Shown here: positions 60,250 through 64,000 of the stretch, one piece after another
How positions within the stretch are numbered: the stretch's first letter is position 1
How the letters are laid out: each line of letters begins with the position of its first letter
Source of the DNA: Paralvinella palmiformis
Taxonomy: Eukaryota > Annelida > Polychaeta > Terebellida > Alvinellidae
Length of the DNA stretch: 64,000 nucleotides
Assembly (NCBI GenBank): GCA_025642065.1
Contig: JAODUP010000427.1
Span: 22,501 to 86,500, forward strand
Reading direction: 5' to 3'
The notes under the pieces: generated by a model
Database searches by the model: none
Seen by the model: the letters and a program-made list of their open reading frames with translations, nothing else
Told to the model about the DNA's origin: nothing
Program-made: the position numbers and the translations under genes

Positions 60250-60283
<34 letters not shown>

Positions 60284-60741
60284 AAATATGGAATAAAACG
60301 ATGCCTCTTCCGAAACATATTGGCACCATCGGCACTAATCAGGCCGTTACGGTTTGGGAATTTGGTGTGTGGCCCGTTTTGCTGCAATCAGACGTTGCCG
60401 CAAACACGTGCGTGCCGGCCGACCCTCCCGGTCGATGATTTCCCTTCCCATCGCTGCCAGAACAACGCCACCTCGTCGACGTTACCGTCCGCCGATACGG
60501 CAATCAGGTAATGGGCCCGCTCGTATGTTCCATAAATGCGATTCACACCGACATCCATCTCGACCCAGCCGCATGAGTGGGCTTTCTTTCGATCTCTTTT
60601 CGCCGATTTGGCTAAGGAGAGAGCGGATCGACGCCGTTATCTATCCCGACCTTGGCAATTTTGCCGCATCCGATGTTGTTGCCAGCTTCCTAGCAACGAG
60701 CTGACGGCGTCTGCTGCGTTATTGGCCGGTGGCCGTGTCGT

Positions 60742-60777
<36 letters not shown>

Positions 60778-61160
60778 ATATATACACAGACGTACATAGC
60801 GGTAATGATGAGTCGTTAGACCTTATTGTTGCCGCCAGCGTGTACGAGCCCGACAGCACTCGGTCGTCCTGCTGCCCCGGCATGATGCGTCCTAACTCTT
60901 TATGCGCTCTACAAGCATTCATTTGCAATGTGCCAGTTATTATTAGCAGCATTACGCCGGCCCCCAGGTAGCACCAAAATCCTATATATTATTCATTGGA
61001 TGAAGCAGATGGGAGAAGAACATAAGCTGATTCCACATAAAGCAGACGGTAATGGGATAACGCGGACAATGTAAAGTGCTTTCTAACAAAGAAGTCGGGC
61101 CCGTTTGCCAAAAATGTATATTGTGCCAGGGAATTATAATTTGTAGTATTGTTTTCTTTC

Positions 61161-61162
<2 letters not shown>
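59827..61162. other. CpG-rich unique stretch without a supported gene
   Basis: Contains a GAT array (60250-60281) and a CT array (60744-60773). The part 60310-60720 is GC-rich and open in more than one frame. One frame reaches ATCAG|GTAATG at 60508 in phase 2, but no acceptor fits, so I do not call an exon. Confidence 0.45.

Positions 61163-61202
<40 letters not shown>
61163..61202. repeat. (TA)n microsatellite
   Basis: About 19 TA units. Confidence 0.95.
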
Positions 61203-61203
<1 letters not shown>

Positions 61204-61784
61204 CTGTAGCCGGAATGGTGTGTAAAACAGCAGGATGCTGCTGGAGTTCTTTTCATCTCACTTTTAAGGGTGTCTTTAAGGTACGTTCATACGCTTGACA
61301 CGTATATTAGATTATAACCGTTTAGCAGCACTGAGCTTATAGTTACTATTACTAATACTGGCGCGATCATATATATATATACCTATGCGTTTATGCTCAC
61401 ATGTGTCCGTCTTGGAGTGCGTGCATCCATCCATCTTTGCAAATACATGGGAGTGCGTGTGCATTTTTTGGCGATGCACAAAAGCACCGGTACGGCGTAG
61501 ACTCGAACCGAACGCGCTGATTGCCTCTAACCCAGCATTAGCATTAGCGCATCCAGTAGGAAATATAATGCAATGGCAGGGTCAATGGAAGCACCATGGC
61601 GATAATTTGCCATTACCGTCAGCGTCGATGGAAATCTCAAAATAATTAACGAGAAAAGCCGACACGTAATAATGTTGTAATGGTATTTTTCTTCGTGAAA
61701 TTATTCCTCGCGTAGGTACTTGCACATAAATAAATAAATAATTATGAATAAAGTTAAAAAATTTAAATAAAAGACACATACACA

Positions 61785-61812
61785 CAGACAGACAGACAGA
61801 CAGACAGAACAC

Positions 61813-61855
<43 letters not shown>

Positions 61856-61867
61856 CACACACACACA
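61785..61867. repeat. (GACA)n and (CA)n microsatellite
   Basis: GACA units interrupted by CACA, ending about 60 bp before the candidate exon at 61927. Frames reading CLSVCLSV on the - strand are artefacts. Confidence 0.95.
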
Positions 61868-61926
61868 AATATGACCGTGCCTTATATGCCGCGGCACTGA
61901 TTTTAAACTGTGTGCATTGTTCCCAG

Positions 61927-62144
61927 AGCATCCGATGCTGAACTGCGCCAAGTGACATCAGCCATCAGTTGCAGCTTCCATCAAACGGGTGCGAGGCCGG
62001 AAGGTGCCACAGGCCATCATCCATCCAGACAGGCCAGTCCATCCGAGGCGAATGTGAGTAGTAGTCATAGTTCTGGAGTTATGGAACAGCTCATGGAAGA
62101 AATGGACCAGGTGTTTCATGATGTACTGCAAGGAGAGGATGTAG
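61927..62144 (+). CDS. Candidate internal exon, unrecognised protein
   Basis: Between an acceptor GTTCCCAG (ends 61926) and a good donor GTAG|GTAACT (62144), phase 2 to 1. The frame reads ASDAELRQVTSAISCSFHQT, a Ser/Pro/His-rich middle and SSGVMEQLMEEMDQVFHDVL followed by QGED. The acidic amphipathic end (EQLMEEMDQVFHDVL) looks like a real helix. It joins in frame to the candidate exon ending at 55123. I do not recognise the family. Further exons would lie beyond the window. Confidence 0.45.
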
Positions 62145-62785
62145 GTAACTATGTTATCATTGTCTTTGTGTGCCGAAAAACGAAAACCAAAAGCATCCCG
62201 AAAGGAAAAAACCCACATAATCCAGGCTATAAGCTAGTTCAGCCACAAATATAGCCGTTCGCGCGTGTGCGCGCGCCCATGCGTCTGTGTGCAGCCACCT
62301 TTGGCCGCGCTTACGAAGGTCCGTGATGGCGCTCATTGGCTGACGCCTTTTTTTGTGAACTGGGCATGATTTATGTTTTTTGAAGGACTCTACCAGCGAC
62401 TTTATTTATTAGCCCCCAAAACGACGGTTATTTCCAGCTACAGCTCTGTGGATCGTTGATCTTCGGAAGTAATTGTTTGTGATAACTGACTTCAGAAAGA
62501 GATATGTTTTGTCCTAGCTTCGGGCTAACTGTGGGCAGTGTTCTCAGACCTAGCCTGCGGTTGACCTTTGCCGAGTCCCGAAATGAAAATGTGATTTCTT
62601 TGTTTGCACTCGGCTTCTATTAATATGACTTGTGGCTACATATATCTGTCTACCTGCTTGGTGTCTTTGCTGGCTCTTGCCTTCTTGTCTGTCCTGTTGT
62701 GACCAAAATAAGCACTTGACTTTAAAACATCCAGTGATCAAATTATGTATTACGCACCTTGTACTATTTTTCATCATCATCATCA

Positions 62786-62787
<2 letters not shown>

Positions 62788-62819
<32 letters not shown>
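62788..62819. repeat. (CAT)n and (TA)n microsatellite
   Basis: A short CAT run (62771-62787) followed by about 15 TA units. Confidence 0.94.
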
Positions 62820-62821
<2 letters not shown>

Positions 62822-64000
62822 GGGGTGCGTGTGTTTCGCCCATCTTATAGACGATTCATTGAGGACTAAATGCAAAACAATAACTTTTCTACTTGCGCGT
62901 GTGTGTGTGCTTATCAGTCTGCGTTCTTGTGACAAAAACAAACTATTCGAAACTATTCCATGCAAAAATACAATCGTAGACCAGCATCCCGGCAACGAAT
63001 GAATTAGACCAATAAACCGCTAATCTGGTCACACTCGTTAATATTTAGGCGACATTGAATTTCAATTAAACCCAAAACGACTGTTTTTCCCGAAGCAACT
63101 ATCCAATGCAACTGGAATGGCGTGATTTCGTCCCATCTAATCACGTAATCTCGCGCACATCGTAGTAAAGAAAACAGAGATATAGCCTCGCCATAAAACC
63201 CCGACCAATTATTAGTACTAATTTAAAGATTAACAATAATTATTTATAACCGTCTTCAAACGGAAACCGACCATCCGGAAAAATAGCCGCAGGTTGCCCC
63301 TACTATCGCCCATAGGAGTCGCGAGCAGGCGCCGGGTTAACATCGACGCCGTTAAGAAGCCATTCGTCAGACGTACGATTTACCGTCGGGGAAGATGTTC
63401 CAGGTAGCCATCGAGGCGGATACTATTTATTACTCGGGAGAAAACCAACGGATCGTCCGTCGTTCGTCGCCGGTTTAGACAATACGGAGCCCACTGACGA
63501 TAATCGGCCTCTATTTGACGGCATCAACGTGCCTCTCTAGAGGGGGTGGCCAGGGAGGATGTTCGTGTTTAAAATTTCGCTTCTCTCATCGCATACGGCC
63601 CAGCAGCGCCGCCGCCTGGACCGTTGTCACGATGAGTTATGCCCGTTGACTGTTTGGGCTGAATACAAAGCTCGCTGGGCGCCGATATTTTGAGGCTGAC
63701 ACGTAAATCGATGGAGAGATTTAAGGATAACCGGCGCGTTAACGTCGATGTCGGGGGATGGATGGATAGATGGATGGATCAGCGGCGTTCGCGTGCTCCC
63801 CACGGCGCACTTCGTCTCCCAGAAGTCAGCAACAGTTCAGCGGCGACGACAATGGAACGTTTTTCGGCATATGGCTGACGCCTGTGCTCCATTGTGTCCC
63901 GACGGATGCGTATGTACCTGCCCGCCCGTGTGTGCGTGCGTGCGCATGCGTGTGTTAGCAGTGTATGAAAAGGCACTGGTGCAATTAAGAACGAATGGTA
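62820..64000. other. Unique, non-repetitive stretch; possible conserved non-coding DNA
   Basis: From about 63000 to 63560 there is complex sequence with several TAAT/ATTA homeodomain-type cores (TTAATATTTAG, CAATTATTAGTACTAATTTA, TAACAATAATTATTTATAA) and no good reading frame. It may be an enhancer. A GGAT-type short repeat lies near 63757-63778. No gene is supported. Confidence 0.35.

Noticed and set aside
60320..60704. Overlapping GC-rich frames
   Set aside because: Two frames are open together and neither has a fitting acceptor, which points to base composition and not to coding.

Overview
The window is animal nuclear DNA. The genes are split by GT-AG introns, the spacers are full of eukaryotic transposons and microsatellites, and the two genes I can name (TMED10 and COA8) are animal housekeeping genes. 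The invertebrate repeat mix (CR1/jockey-like LINEs, several tRNA-derived SINEs, MULE, pogo and hAT remnants, long TCAC/GTGA and TA/CA arrays) and the style of the coding sequence suggest a lophotrochozoan, probably a mollusc. That is an inference, not a proof.

Region 1 (1-9.5 kb, + strand) is the 3' part of a gene for a protein with tandem macrodomains. Five exons encode the C-terminal lobe of one macrodomain (A), three further macrodomains (B, C, D) and a disordered tail. Each macrodomain is cut by a phase-1 intron at the same place, just after the loop that reads PPIGTG in the canonical copy. The linkers carry many YxN and YxxV/I motifs and the tail has a PxLPPR motif, so the protein looks like a phosphotyrosine/SH3-type scaffold built on ADP-ribose-binding folds. 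No PARP catalytic domain is seen before the stop codon.

Region 2 (9.5-19.5 kb) has no gene I can support. It is AT-rich and full of SINEs, a decayed MULE transposon and a broken LINE fragment.

Region 3 (19.5-28 kb, + strand) is a complete five-exon TMED10 (p24-delta cargo receptor) gene. Its fourth intron holds a LINE fragment and a 159-bp tandem repeat that is open on the opposite strand.

Region 4 (28-44 kb) holds COA8 (cytochrome c oxidase assembly factor 8) on the - strand, tail-to-tail with TMED10. Three exons are solid and a fourth (first) exon near 43.7 kb is tentative. The large intron contains a pogo/Tigger transposon with a SINE inserted in it, and a hAT remnant. A second pogo-like element lies further upstream.

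Region 5 (44-64 kb) changes character. It is richer in GC and CpG, poorer in transposons, and has very long microsatellites, a 28-bp minisatellite with an 11-unit higher-order period, a 23-bp minisatellite, two recent SINE copies, and stretches of complex unique sequence that look like constrained non-coding DNA. Several open stretches with plausible, phase-matched splice sites (49.0, 50.3, 54.9 and 61.9 kb) may be exons of one or more unrecognised + strand genes running off the right edge.
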